A stretch of 50,259 nucleotides of DNA, from contig CAIQNN010000041.1 of NCBI GenBank assembly GCA_903873185.1, positions 1-50,259 of the forward strand, given 5' to 3'. Source of the stretch: an uncultured Actinomycetes bacterium. GTDB taxonomy: Bacteria; Actinomycetota; Actinomycetes; Nanopelagicales; Nanopelagicaceae. This document shows positions 7,087-15,857 of the stretch, piece after piece. The notes under the pieces were generated by a model. The model searched no databases and had not been told where the DNA came from. It was given only the letters and a program-made list of their open reading frames with translations. Both the position numbers and the translations under genes were made by a program. Numbering within the stretch: position 1 is the stretch's first letter; every line of letters begins with the position of its first letter.

Positions 7087-9534
7087 ATGGCTTCTAACGA
7101 GCTCCCGACCCGAGCAAAAATAGTAATTATTGGTGGCGGAGTTGGTGGCACTTCCGTGGCCTATCACCTGACGGCCATGGGCGAACGCGATGTGGTTCTT
7201 CTAGACCGTAGTGACCTGACCAGCGGCTCCACCTTTCACTCGGCGGGATTGGTTGGCCAACTAAGAGCCGATCCCACTCTTACCAAGATGAATATGCACT
7301 CGGTCGCCCTGTACCGGGAACTTGAACTCTCAGATACACCCCCGGGCTGGAAAGAATGTGGCTCGATCAAACTAGCCTCCAGTCCCGAACGCATGGAAGA
7401 GATCCGCCGACAAATCGGCTGGGCTCGAACCTTTGACTTAAACCTTCACGAGATCTCACCAAAAGAGGCACAGGAGCTCTTCCCGCTAATTGATTTAGAT
7501 GGCGTGGTTGGAGCCTGCTACCTGCCGACAGATGGTCAAGTAGATCCATCGCAGTTGGCGCAGGCGTTAGCCAGCGGAGCGCGAAAGAATGGTGCGCAAA
7601 TCTTTACTCATACTCGAGTCACTGCCATTTCTACTAAGGCTGGACGGGTGACTGGCGTTCAAACCGACAAGGGCTTTATCGAAGCTGAGATCGTGGTCAA
7701 TTGTGGCGGCATGTTTGCCCCGGAAATCGGGCGATTAGCAGATGTTCGAATTCCGATTGTTCCAATGAGCCATCAATATTTAATAACCGAAAATTTCCTT
7801 CCCGCCGGAACTCCTGCGCTGCCATCACTTCGCGACCCTGATCTGTTGATCTACTTCCGCCAAGAAGTGAGCGGCTTAGTTATGGGCGGCTATGAACGCG
7901 AATCCCGACCTTGGACCGCTTCGCGCGAACATTTGGATTCAATACCAGCGGACTTCAATGGAAAGTTACTTCCCGAAGAATGGGAACGTTTTGAAGAGAT
8001 TGCAATTAACTCCCAAAAACGCATTCCAAAAATGGCCGACATAGGTGTTAAGAATTTCATCAATGGCCCGGAGGGTTTCACGCCTGACAACGAATTCTGC
8101 TTGGGTGAAACTAGCGTCGGTGGCTTCTATGTTGCCGCTGGTTTCTGTGCACATGGAATTGCTGGAGCTGGTGGCATTGGGAAAGTTGTCGCGGAGTGGA
8201 TTATTGCAAAAGAACCAACTATGGATTTGTGGCACATGGATATCAAGCGCTTTGGAGAATCCTACAAATCACCAGCATTTACTCTGGATCGAATTCAAGA
8301 AAATTACGAACAGTATTACGACATCCACTATCCCCTTGAGGAACGGTTATCTGCGCGCCCCGCGAAGAAATCACCGATATATGACTGGCATGCCGAACAC
8401 GGCGCAACCTTCGGCGAGAAAGCCAGCTGGGAGCGGGTAAATCATTACGCCGCACAAAAGCCAGATGAGAGCACTCGTCCTTATGGTTGGGCTGGCAAGA
8501 ATTGGTCGCCTGCAGTGCAAGAGGAACATCGAGCAACGCGTGAAGTCGCTGGGCTTTATGACGAATCCTCTTTTGTGAAGATTTCAATCACCGGAGATCG
8601 CGCCAGCGAATTCTTGAATTTAGTTTGCGCTAACAACATTGATAAGGGCGTTGATCGAACGATCTACACCCAAGCCCTTAATTCGCGCGGTGGGATCGAA
8701 TCCGATTACACCGTAACTTGCGTTGCCCCAAACGAGTTCATGATCGTTACCGGCACCGCATTTGGTCCACATGACATTGGCTGGCTGGAAAAGATGCGGC
8801 GCGAACTCAACTACGAAGATGTCGTTATAAAAGACGCTACAACTACGCTGGCGGTCTTTGGAATTTGGGGACCAAAGGCTCGCGAGATCCTGCAGGCGAC
8901 GACAACTTATGACCTATCCGCCACCAATTTCCCCTTTATGCACTCTCGAATTATTGAAATTGCAGGCCATTTGGTTCGGGCGACAAGAATTACTTATGTT
9001 GGTGAATTAGGTTGGGAACTTTATTTACCAACTGCAATTGGTGCAGAAATCTGGCAATCGCTTTGGAGCGCCGGCGAACCGTTGGGAGCGCGCCCGTGCG
9101 GATATCGTGCAATCGAATCGCTTCGGCTCGAAAAGGGATACCGAGCATGGGGTGGCGAAATCAACACCGAAACAACGCCATTGGAAGCCGGTCTGGAATT
9201 TGCCGTAGCAATGGCGAAAGAAGATTTTCACGGCCGCCGCGCTTTGTTGGAAAATCCGACACCGATACGCAAATTAGTTGCCATCACCTTTGACGATATT
9301 CGCCAGGTGCCACTGGGCAACGAACCGATTCGCTACCAGGGCGCGATCATTGGCCGCGTTAAGAGCGGCGGCCAGGGGTACACCTTGGGCAAAGCAATTG
9401 GCTACGCCTATCTGCCAATTTCGCAGGCAATAGTTGGAAATGTCGTCGAGGTCGAGTTCTTTGGCAATTGGCACCCGGGTACAATCTGCGCCGAACCGCT
9501 ATTTGATCCAACTAGCTCTAGAATTCGCAGCTAG
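7087..9534 (+). CDS. Dimethylglycine/sarcosine dehydrogenase-type FAD oxidoreductase fused to GcvT domain
   Basis: An 815-residue fusion. The N-terminal DAO-type FAD domain begins with GGGVGG (16-21). The segment GSTFHSAGL contains His51, which aligns with the histidine that binds FAD covalently in dimethylglycine and sarcosine dehydrogenases. A middle FAO_M-type region (about 373-430) is followed by a folate-binding GcvT domain and a GcvT C-terminal barrel (about 435-810). Family members demethylate N-methylated amines and hand the one-carbon unit to tetrahydrofolate. The substrate may be dimethylglycine, sarcosine or another secondary amine. It is followed 29 bases later by the amidotransferase gene, so the two likely form an operon. 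The divergent kinase-like start is only 7 bases away. Confidence 0.9.
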   Translation: MASNELPTRAKIVIIGGGVGGTSVAYHLTAMGERDVVLLDRSDLTSGSTFHSAGLVGQLRADPTLTKMNMHSVALYRELELSDTPPGWKECGSIKLASSPERMEEIRRQIGWARTFDLNLHEISPKEAQELFPLIDLDGVVGACYLPTDGQVDPSQLAQALASGARKNGAQIFTHTRVTAISTKAGRVTGVQTDKGFIEAEIVVNCGGMFAPEIGRLADVRIPIVPMSHQYLITENFLPAGTPALPSLRDPDLLIYFRQEVSGLVMGGYERESRPWTASREHLDSIPADFNGKLLPEEWERFEEIAINSQKRIPKMADIGVKNFINGPEGFTPDNEFCLGETSVGGFYVAAGFCAHGIAGAGGIGKVVAEWIIAKEPTMDLWHMDIKRFGESYKSPAFTLDRIQENYEQYYDIHYPLEERLSARPAKKSPIYDWHAEHGATFGEKASWERVNHYAAQKPDESTRPYGWAGKNWSPAVQEEHRATREVAGLYDESSFVKISITGDRASEFLNLVCANNIDKGVDRTIYTQALNSRGGIESDYTVTCVAPNEFMIVTGTAFGPHDIGWLEKMRRELNYEDVVIKDATTTLAVFGIWGPKAREILQATTTYDLSATNFPFMHSRIIEIAGHLVRATRITYVGELGWELYLPTAIGAEIWQSLWSAGEPLGARPCGYRAIESLRLEKGYRAWGGEINTETTPLEAGLEFAVAMAKEDFHGRRALLENPTPIRKLVAITFDDIRQVPLGNEPIRYQGAIIGRVKSGGQGYTLGKAIGYAYLPISQAIVGNVVEVEFFGNWHPGTICAEPLFDPTSSRIRS

Positions 9535-9563
9535 CCCTTTTTCTCTAATTTTCAGGAGCCACA

Positions 9564-10271
9564 ATGTCTAAGCCAGTCATTCTCGCAATTCAGAATGATC
9601 CAACCGATCCCCCACATTTGGCGGGTCGCTGGTTGATGGAGATTGGTTTTGAAATCAAAATTCTTCGCGCCTTTGAAGGGGAATTTGTACCCGCCACAGT
9701 TCCTGATGGCATCGCAGGTTTGATGCCGCTGGGTGGACATATGGGCGCACTTGATGACCATATTGCTGATTGGCTTCCCAATGAGCGCGCACTTCTGGCC
9801 GATGCGGTTGCCCGAAATATTCCAGTCTTTGCGATCTGCCTAGGCGCGCAATTATTGGCCGAGGCGACTGGCGGCACTGTTGCCCGCGCTGAAGTTGGTG
9901 AAATTGGGATTTACTCAATCGAGCTTTCGGCCGATGGTGAATCAGATCCAATCTTGACCGTCGATTCTGGCGCCTTGGTTGCGCAGTGGCATGAAGACTT
10001 TGTTCAAGTGCTTCCACCTGCTGCAGTTCACCTGGCATCCAGCGCTTTGTGTCCCAATCAGATCTATCGAATCGGCGAGAGGACTTACGCAGTTCAATTT
10101 CACCCCGAGATCGACACCAGCATCATTCAAGATTGGGAATCGCACGCCGATAACGCTTTTATCGAATCAGGTAAGCACACCGTCGAACATGAGATGGCGG
10201 CGGCCGAAGCCGAATTGGCCCGAATCTGGAAACCAGTCATACAAAATTGGGGTCGCTTAGTTTTAGGTTGA
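9564..10271 (+). CDS. Class I glutamine amidotransferase-fold protein (GMP synthase-like)
   Basis: A 235-residue stand-alone class I glutamine amidotransferase domain. The nucleophile is Cys92 in AICLGAQLLA, with His180 and Glu182 in QFHPEI completing the triad. A strong AGGAG precedes the ATG. No synthetase domain is fused. In gamma-glutamylation pathways for amines (such as Puu), a protein of this fold hydrolyses the gamma-glutamyl bond, which would fit the GS-like ligase nearby. PuuD itself belongs to a different subgroup, so that role is an inference. It is co-directional with and close behind the dehydrogenase, and ends at a strong terminator. Confidence 0.85.
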   Translation: MSKPVILAIQNDPTDPPHLAGRWLMEIGFEIKILRAFEGEFVPATVPDGIAGLMPLGGHMGALDDHIADWLPNERALLADAVARNIPVFAICLGAQLLAEATGGTVARAEVGEIGIYSIELSADGESDPILTVDSGALVAQWHEDFVQVLPPAAVHLASSALCPNQIYRIGERTYAVQFHPEIDTSIIQDWESHADNAFIESGKHTVEHEMAAAEAELARIWKPVIQNWGRLVLG

Positions 10272-10278
10272 CTAAAAA

Positions 10279-10316
10279 AGTAACGCCCCACTTGATTTTC
10301 CAAGTGGGGCGTTACT
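10279..10316. terminator. Bidirectional intrinsic terminator
   Basis: A perfect 16-base-pair stem, 10279-10294 with 10301-10316, surrounds a 6-base loop. It sits between the convergent amidotransferase and permease genes. On the reverse strand it is followed by a run of six T; on the plus strand it is followed by GATTTT. It should stop both transcripts. Confidence 0.93.
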
Positions 10317-10331
10317 GATTTTAGGTTCTGT

Positions 10332-11888
10332 TTAGAGGTTGGAGATTGGTCCCTTGAACCACTTCTTTGCTGAAAGATGCCACCAAATCCAGATGCCGAT
10401 AAGTACGCCACCAGTCAAAATTGGCGCGTAGTTTACTGCGGTCCAGTTGAAAGCCTTATTTCCAGGCGTTCCCGCTGGTGAGGTTGGCAAGATGAAATAG
10501 AACGAGATGACAACGATCTCAGCAACGGCTGCGGTGCACATCCACTTGTACTTCGAACCCAAGTTCCACGCGCCTACCTGGAATGAGGAACCAGCCTTCA
10601 AACGCAAGAAGATTGGGATCATGAACGATAGATACAAAGAGATTACGCAAACTGAAACAACCGCGTAGAAAGCGGTTGGCACGCCGGCAGAACTCTTGTA
10701 GAGAGCAGGAAGTGTCATGATGACACCGGCTACGGCTGAAACAATTACCGCATTAAATGGTGTGCCCTTTGCGTTGACCTTGCGAAGCGTCTTGCTTGCT
10801 GGAAGTGCGCCGTCACGTGAGAAGGCGTACATCATGCGAGAGCAAGAAGTTAAGCAAGCACAGACACAGAAGATTTGACCAACAGTTGTAATGAGAATGA
10901 CGAACTTAAAGAGCGCGCCACCACCAAGAGCTCCGTCGATGATCGCAATTACGCTGCCGATTCCGAAGGGATTTACCTTTGGATCGGTTGAGTTGATTAC
11001 ATCGACATTTGTTGCTGCCCACAGGAACGATAGAAGTAGAAGATAACCACCGATTGCTGAGTAGAAGATCGACTTCCAAATTCCCTTAGCGGCATTGATA
11101 TGTGCGTTATGCGTCTCTTCGGACAAGTGCGCGGAGGCATCAAAGCCCGTGATGGTGTACTGCGTTAGCAATAAACCAAGCGGCATAATATAAATCCAGA
11201 AACTATGAATACCGCCACTTGCAAAACCAGAGTTATTGATTTGCGTGGTGAAGATCCACTTTAGGGATTGATGGTGAGCTGGCTTCAAGAACATCACCAA
11301 GATGATGATCGCTGATCCAAAGACGTGCCACCAAACCGATACGTTATTGAAGACCGCCAACAAGTGGTGGCCAAATATGTTAATCAAAGTGGCGAATAAA
11401 ATGATGATCAGGAAGAGAACGAATTGCTGCTTGATGTAGTCGCCACCCATAAATTTGGCTTCAAAACCTGGGAAGTAGAAACCGAGCAAGGTATTGATGA
11501 AGAAGGTGACGCCGTAACCTACAGATGCGGTTACTGAGACCAAGCCAACCAAGTTCAACCAACCGGTGTAGAAACCAGCTTTAGCACCACCGAGTTTGGA
11601 TGCCCACCAGTAGATACCACCAGATGTTGGGAAGGCGGAGGCAAGTTCGGACATACAGAAACCAATGATCAAAATAAAGGCAGAAACAACGGGCCAACCA
11701 ATGGAGATTGCTACCGGACCGCCGTTGTTCCAAGCCTGAGCAAAGGTGGTAAAGCACCCAGCCAAGATTGAGATGATCGAGAACGAAATTGCGAAGTTTG
11801 AGAAACCCGACCAAGTTCGGTGAAGTTCCTGCTTGTAACCGAGGGCGGCTAACCGGGCCTCGTCATCGCCTTGAGTCTGATTCGACAT
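10332..11888 (-). CDS. APC-superfamily amino acid/amine permease
   Basis: A 518-residue permease with about 12 hydrophobic segments. The start region (TWSGFSNFAISFSIISILAG, then FPTSGGIYWWASKLGG) is the hallmark of the amino acid/choline transporter branch of the APC superfamily, which includes GABA, choline and ethanolamine permeases. It probably imports the amine or amino acid used by the surrounding enzymes, driven by an ion gradient. GAAGGGGAT precedes the ATG. It is divergent from the GS-like gene across a 225-base region that holds a palindrome at 11990-12011. Confidence 0.88.
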   Translation of the reverse strand: MSNQTQGDDEARLAALGYKQELHRTWSGFSNFAISFSIISILAGCFTTFAQAWNNGGPVAISIGWPVVSAFILIIGFCMSELASAFPTSGGIYWWASKLGGAKAGFYTGWLNLVGLVSVTASVGYGVTFFINTLLGFYFPGFEAKFMGGDYIKQQFVLFLIIILFATLINIFGHHLLAVFNNVSVWWHVFGSAIIILVMFLKPAHHQSLKWIFTTQINNSGFASGGIHSFWIYIMPLGLLLTQYTITGFDASAHLSEETHNAHINAAKGIWKSIFYSAIGGYLLLLSFLWAATNVDVINSTDPKVNPFGIGSVIAIIDGALGGGALFKFVILITTVGQIFCVCACLTSCSRMMYAFSRDGALPASKTLRKVNAKGTPFNAVIVSAVAGVIMTLPALYKSSAGVPTAFYAVVSVCVISLYLSFMIPIFLRLKAGSSFQVGAWNLGSKYKWMCTAAVAEIVVISFYFILPTSPAGTPGNKAFNWTAVNYAPILTGGVLIGIWIWWHLSAKKWFKGPISNL

Positions 11889-11989
11889 TCATATCCCCTT
11901 CTAGAAGTTATGCAGAGTGTGCTCCCTCACATCTGTGATTACCAGCACCCGCGGGATGAATTCACAGAAATGTTCAGAAATCCAGTTAT

Positions 11990-12011
11990 CAACTTTTCGC
12001 TTCATAAGTTG
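11990..12011. promoter_or_regulatory. Candidate operator between permease and GS-like gene
   Basis: The inverted repeat CAACTT (11990-11995) / AAGTTG (12006-12011), centred in the divergent intergenic region 11889-12113, could bind a regulator controlling both the permease and the ligase operon. The regulator is not visible nearby. Evidence is sequence symmetry only. Confidence 0.3.
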
Positions 12012-12113
12012 TTCATGAGTGCATGTCACGCCAAATTGAGGTAGCACTCCCCCCGCCTAAAGATGCTTGCATTCCCAATTTCTTGTGGAATGCTCACGCG
12101 CAGGAGGAAAAAC

Positions 12114-13478
12114 ATGACACTCATGGGTAAAAGACTCACCTTGGATCAATTAAAGGCTGATGTCGCATCAGGAAAGATCGATACCGTCGTAGTTGGCGCC
12201 ACCGACATGCAAGGTCGCCTTCAAGGAAAGCGGATTCACGCCCCCTTCTTTATCGAAGACACGATCAAGAATGGCACCGAAGGTTGCAACTACTTATTAG
12301 CGGTCGATATCGATATGAATACCGTTCAGGGTTATGACATTTCTTCCTGGGACACCGGATATGCCGACATGGGGATGCATCCAGATTTCGAAACTCTTCG
12401 CTACCTCCCGTGGCACCCAGGCACTGCCATGGTCATTGCCGATTTTGTTGACCATCACCACCACGGAATTTCCGTCTCACCTCGAACCGTCCTAAAGACC
12501 CAGCTTGAGCGACTCCACAAAGCGGGAATGGTGGCCCTTTGCGGCACCGAGCTTGAGTTCATAGTATTTAAAGAGACCTTTGAAGAGGCGTGGGACAAGG
12601 GCTACACCGGTTTAACCCCCGCCAATCAGTACAACGTCGATTATTCGCTAACTGGTACTGCTCGAGCTGAAAAACTACTCCGAGCAATTCGCCTCAATAT
12701 GGATGGCGCAGGCTTGATCGTGGAATCGGCAAAGGGTGAGTGCAACTTTGGGCAACACGAAATTGCCTTCCGCTATGAAGAGGCGCTAACAACTTGCGAT
12801 AACCACTCGATTTATAAGATGGGTGCTAAGGAGATCGCTTCCGAACAAGGCTGCTCCTTAACCTTTATGGCAAAGTTCAACGAACGCGAAGGCAACTCCT
12901 GCCACATCCATCTCTCCTTCCGCGATCTTGAAGGCAACGCCGTTATGGCTGGTGAAGCTGGCGATGGCATGTCAGTACTGGGTCGAGCATTCTTGGCGGG
13001 TCAACAATCACATATGCGCGAATTAGCACTTCTGTTTGCGCCTAACATCAACTCTTACAAGCGTTATCAAGCCGGTACTTTTGCACCAACGGCAATTAAG
13101 TGGGGTCGAGATAATCGAACCTGTGCGCTTCGTCTGGTTGGTCAAGGTTTAAGCCTTCGAATTGAGAACCGGGTTCCGGGCGGAGATGTAAATCCTTACC
13201 TTGCTGTTGCCGGAATGGTCGCCGCCGGAATTGATGGCATCGAAAAGAATCTTGAACTAGAGCCAATCTTTACGGGCAATGCCTATGCACTTGAAACCTC
13301 GCGCTTCCCGACTTCGCTAACTGAAGCTCGCAATCTTTGGGCCAACAGCGAGTGGGTTACGAAGACTTTCGGCGCCGATGTTCAAAAGCATTACACCCAC
13401 ATGGCAGATACTGAGATCGACGCGTATTCTCGCGCCGTGACTGACTGGGAGCGAGTTCGCAGCTTCGAACGGATGTAA
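12114..13478 (+). CDS. Glutamine synthetase-like gamma-glutamyl amine ligase
   Basis: 454 residues, placed at ATG 12114 because AGGAGG lies 6 bases upstream; the frame extends further left without family signal. The GS fold is complete: the metal-site block GTELEF (144-149), the glutamate/ATP site ending GQHEIAFRYEEAL, the FMAKFNE segment, HIHLSF, and RIENRVPGGDVNPYLA near the end. The NLY tyrosine adenylylation site of true GlnA is absent, and the details match the PuuA/GlnA3/GlnA4 group. That group joins glutamate to an amine (polyamine, ethanolamine or alkylamine) with ATP instead of making glutamine. It is followed 32 bases later by the aldehyde dehydrogenase. The exact amine is unknown. 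Confidence 0.9.
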   Translation: MTLMGKRLTLDQLKADVASGKIDTVVVGATDMQGRLQGKRIHAPFFIEDTIKNGTEGCNYLLAVDIDMNTVQGYDISSWDTGYADMGMHPDFETLRYLPWHPGTAMVIADFVDHHHHGISVSPRTVLKTQLERLHKAGMVALCGTELEFIVFKETFEEAWDKGYTGLTPANQYNVDYSLTGTARAEKLLRAIRLNMDGAGLIVESAKGECNFGQHEIAFRYEEALTTCDNHSIYKMGAKEIASEQGCSLTFMAKFNEREGNSCHIHLSFRDLEGNAVMAGEAGDGMSVLGRAFLAGQQSHMRELALLFAPNINSYKRYQAGTFAPTAIKWGRDNRTCALRLVGQGLSLRIENRVPGGDVNPYLAVAGMVAAGIDGIEKNLELEPIFTGNAYALETSRFPTSLTEARNLWANSEWVTKTFGADVQKHYTHMADTEIDAYSRAVTDWERVRSFERM

Positions 13479-13510
13479 CAACCAACTTAAGTTCTATCAG
13501 GAAAAGAGCA

Positions 13511-14875
13511 ATGACTACTTACACAATAATTAGCCCAACCACCGGCAAGCCCGTTCAAGAATTGCACCTGGCTGATATTTTCGAAACTGATGTGATTATT
13601 GAGAAGGCTAACCGTGCCTTTCAAAGTTGGCGTTTAGTCTCCCCCGGTGATCGAGCGACATTACTTCGCCGCTTCGCGGCTATTGTCGAAGAGCACAATG
13701 AAGAGTTGGCACAACTTGAGGTTTTAAATTCGGGTCACACCATTGGTAACGCCCGCTGGGAAGCTGGAAATGTTGCCAATGTTTTGAACTATTACAGCGC
13801 AGCGCCTGAGCGTTTGTTCGGCCGACAGATCCCAGTTCCAAATGGCATCGACATTACTTTTAAAGAGCCGTTGGGCGTTATTGGAATTATCGTTCCGTGG
13901 AACTTCCCAATGCCGATCGCTGGTTGGGGCTTTGGCCCAGCGCTGGCTGCCGGAAATACCGTCGTTCTTAAGCCCGCTGAAGTTACGCCATTAACTGCGA
14001 TTCGCTTAGGCGAACTTGCCCTTGAAGCCGGAATTCCTGAAGGTGTATTTAACGTTATCCCTGGCAAGGGCAGCATTGTCGGCGAACGTTTTGTAACTCA
14101 TCCCGCTGTACGCAAGATCGTATTTACGGGATCGACTGAAGTTGGCAAACACATCATGCAAGGCTGCGCTAATCAAGTGAAACGATTAACGCTTGAATTG
14201 GGTGGCAAGAGCGCCAACGTAATTTTTGACGATGCCGACCTAGAAAAAGCAGCGGCCGGCGCACCCGGAGCGGTCTTTGATAATGCTGGGCAAGATTGCT
14301 GCGCGCGATCTAGGATCTTGGTGCAACGTTCCGTCTTTGATCGCTTCATGGAACTTTTCGAAGTGGCCGTAAAAGCCTTTCGCGTTGAAGACCCCGCACT
14401 GGATACCGCCGAAATGGGTCCACTTATCACCGCCGCACATTTGGCCAGAGTTAAGGAATATGTTCCTTCCGATGCGCCAATCGCATTCCAAGGATCTGTT
14501 CCTGCCGGCGATGGTTTCTGGTTCCCGCCGACAGTTTTGATGCCAAAGAGCACCGAGGACCGCGCCTACCGCGAAGAAGTATTCGGCCCGGTTGTTTCTG
14601 TCATGGCTTTCGAAGATGAAGCCGATGCGATTCGTTTAGCCAATGATTCGGAATTCGGATTATCCGGCTCAATTTGGTCGCGCGATATTGGTCGCGCCGT
14701 TCGGGTCTCGCGAGGAATCGAAGCGGGAAACTTGTCGGTTAACTCCAACTCCTCAGTTCGCTATTGGACGCCATTTGGCGGTTACAAACAATCCGGTTTG
14801 GGACGCGAACTCGGACCCGACGCACTGGACGCCTTTACCGAGACCAAGAATGTTTTCTTCGACACTCAAATCTAA
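13511..14875 (+). CDS. NAD(P)-dependent aldehyde dehydrogenase
   Basis: 454 residues with a complete ALDH fold. Motifs include the cofactor-loop segment VPWNFP (128-133), KPAE, FTGSTEVG (205-212), catalytic base Glu229 in LELGGKS, and the nucleophile Cys263 in NAGQDCC. The form resembles betaine-aldehyde and gamma-aminobutyraldehyde dehydrogenases. It lies directly after the GS-like ligase, so its likely substrate is the aldehyde formed when the gamma-glutamyl amine is oxidised, as PuuC acts in the Puu route. AGGAAAAG precedes the ATG. Confidence 0.9.
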   Translation: MTTYTIISPTTGKPVQELHLADIFETDVIIEKANRAFQSWRLVSPGDRATLLRRFAAIVEEHNEELAQLEVLNSGHTIGNARWEAGNVANVLNYYSAAPERLFGRQIPVPNGIDITFKEPLGVIGIIVPWNFPMPIAGWGFGPALAAGNTVVLKPAEVTPLTAIRLGELALEAGIPEGVFNVIPGKGSIVGERFVTHPAVRKIVFTGSTEVGKHIMQGCANQVKRLTLELGGKSANVIFDDADLEKAAAGAPGAVFDNAGQDCCARSRILVQRSVFDRFMELFEVAVKAFRVEDPALDTAEMGPLITAAHLARVKEYVPSDAPIAFQGSVPAGDGFWFPPTVLMPKSTEDRAYREEVFGPVVSVMAFEDEADAIRLANDSEFGLSGSIWSRDIGRAVRVSRGIEAGNLSVNSNSSVRYWTPFGGYKQSGLGRELGPDALDAFTETKNVFFDTQI

Positions 14876-15019
14876 GAATTTATTACCGCGGCCAACTTTT
14901 CGGGTTAAAGGCGGAATAAGTGGAGCATATGTAACTGCGCTCTCGGAGTAATTTCTGGCTTAAAATAGTGGATACTTTCTACTAAGCAATTTGCTTTGGG
15001 TAATTTGAAGGAGCTCCGC

Positions 15020-15757
15020 ATGTGCCGTTTGATGGGTTACGTTTCACCAACAGAGACCACGCTCTCTGAAATCTCTGGCCCTAATTTCGAGCAATTTGCG
15101 GCGCTCTCATCAGTTCATAATGATGGTTGGGGCATCGCAGCAATTAATGGCGATCATCCGACCACCGTTGTGTTAGAACCAACTCCAGCTATTGATAGCC
15201 CTAAATTTTTGGATTCCGCTAAAACGCTAAAGAGTGATGGTGCGTTGCTCCACTTTCGCTGGGCAACAGCCGGTCTTGAAGTTGTCGAAGAGAATACCCA
15301 TCCGTTTAGTTACAAAGAGCTCTCCTTTATTCATAACGGTGGCATTATGCCTAAAGAGAGCTTAGATCCATTTATCGATGTTGATTTATTTGGCGAACTC
15401 CGCGGCGATACTGATTCCGAGCGTTACTTTTATCTGTTGCTCTCTCGAGTTAGAACTGCAGGTTTGATTGACGGAGTTCTTGAAGGTGTCCGACAAATTC
15501 GCGAGAACTGCACCTTCTCAAGTTTGAATGCCATGTTGCTAACACCTAAATATTATTTGGTGATCAGCGAGCATAACAACGCCAAAATACCCGGAGATTT
15601 TCCGCCAGATTATTACGAGCTGGCCTACCGTGCCGATGAGCGGGGCGTATTGGTTGCCTCCTCTGGCTGGGATCAGCACGATTGGAAAGAGTTGCCTAAC
15701 CATCGTCTATTGGTAATCAATCGCGAGAGCCTTGATCTAGAGATCGTAGAAATCTAG
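15020..15757 (+). CDS. Class II glutamine amidotransferase (YafJ/EgtC-like)
   Basis: 245 residues beginning MCRLMGY. The start at ATG 15020 is chosen because class II amidotransferases need Cys2 as the N-terminal nucleophile after methionine removal, and AAGGAG lies 8 bases upstream. Further signatures are HNDGWG, LLHFRWAT and HPFSY, and the conserved FIHNGG. It has no synthetase domain and no ergothioneine genes around it, so the substrate is unknown. It may hydrolyse a gamma-glutamyl compound, but a link to the upstream island is not proven; 144 bases separate it from the aldehyde dehydrogenase, enough for its own promoter. Confidence 0.85.
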   Translation: MCRLMGYVSPTETTLSEISGPNFEQFAALSSVHNDGWGIAAINGDHPTTVVLEPTPAIDSPKFLDSAKTLKSDGALLHFRWATAGLEVVEENTHPFSYKELSFIHNGGIMPKESLDPFIDVDLFGELRGDTDSERYFYLLLSRVRTAGLIDGVLEGVRQIRENCTFSSLNAMLLTPKYYLVISEHNNAKIPGDFPPDYYELAYRADERGVLVASSGWDQHDWKELPNHRLLVINRESLDLEIVEI

Positions 15758-15777
15758 CCAGCTTTTGGAAAAGAGAA

Positions 15778-15811
15778 AGCGCCGGCTCCCTTGAGGGTTG
15801 GAACCGACGCT
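15778..15811 (-). terminator. Intrinsic terminator acting on the reverse strand
   Basis: Arms 15778-15789 and 15800-15811 pair along all 12 positions only in the reverse-strand RNA, where two G-U wobbles form. On the plus strand the same two positions are C/A mismatches. It is followed on the reverse strand by a T-rich tract. It therefore best fits the end of the reverse-strand sigma/membrane-protein operon. Confidence 0.65.
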
Positions 15812-15857
15812 CCTGATTATTAAAGCGGACTAGCTTTCTATTTCATTACGCCAACTA

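Noticed and set aside
7080-7151. Upstream extension of the kinase-like gene
   Set aside because: It would be antisense to the well-supported N-terminus of the FAD/GcvT protein and has no kinase-family signal.
9655-10038. Reverse-strand open frame of 127 codons inside the amidotransferase gene
   Set aside because: It is antisense to a gene with an intact catalytic triad and a strong ribosome-binding site, and has no family signal.
12063-12113. Longer start for the GS-like ligase
   Set aside because: AGGAGG lies just before ATG 12114, inside this extension, and the extra residues have no family match.
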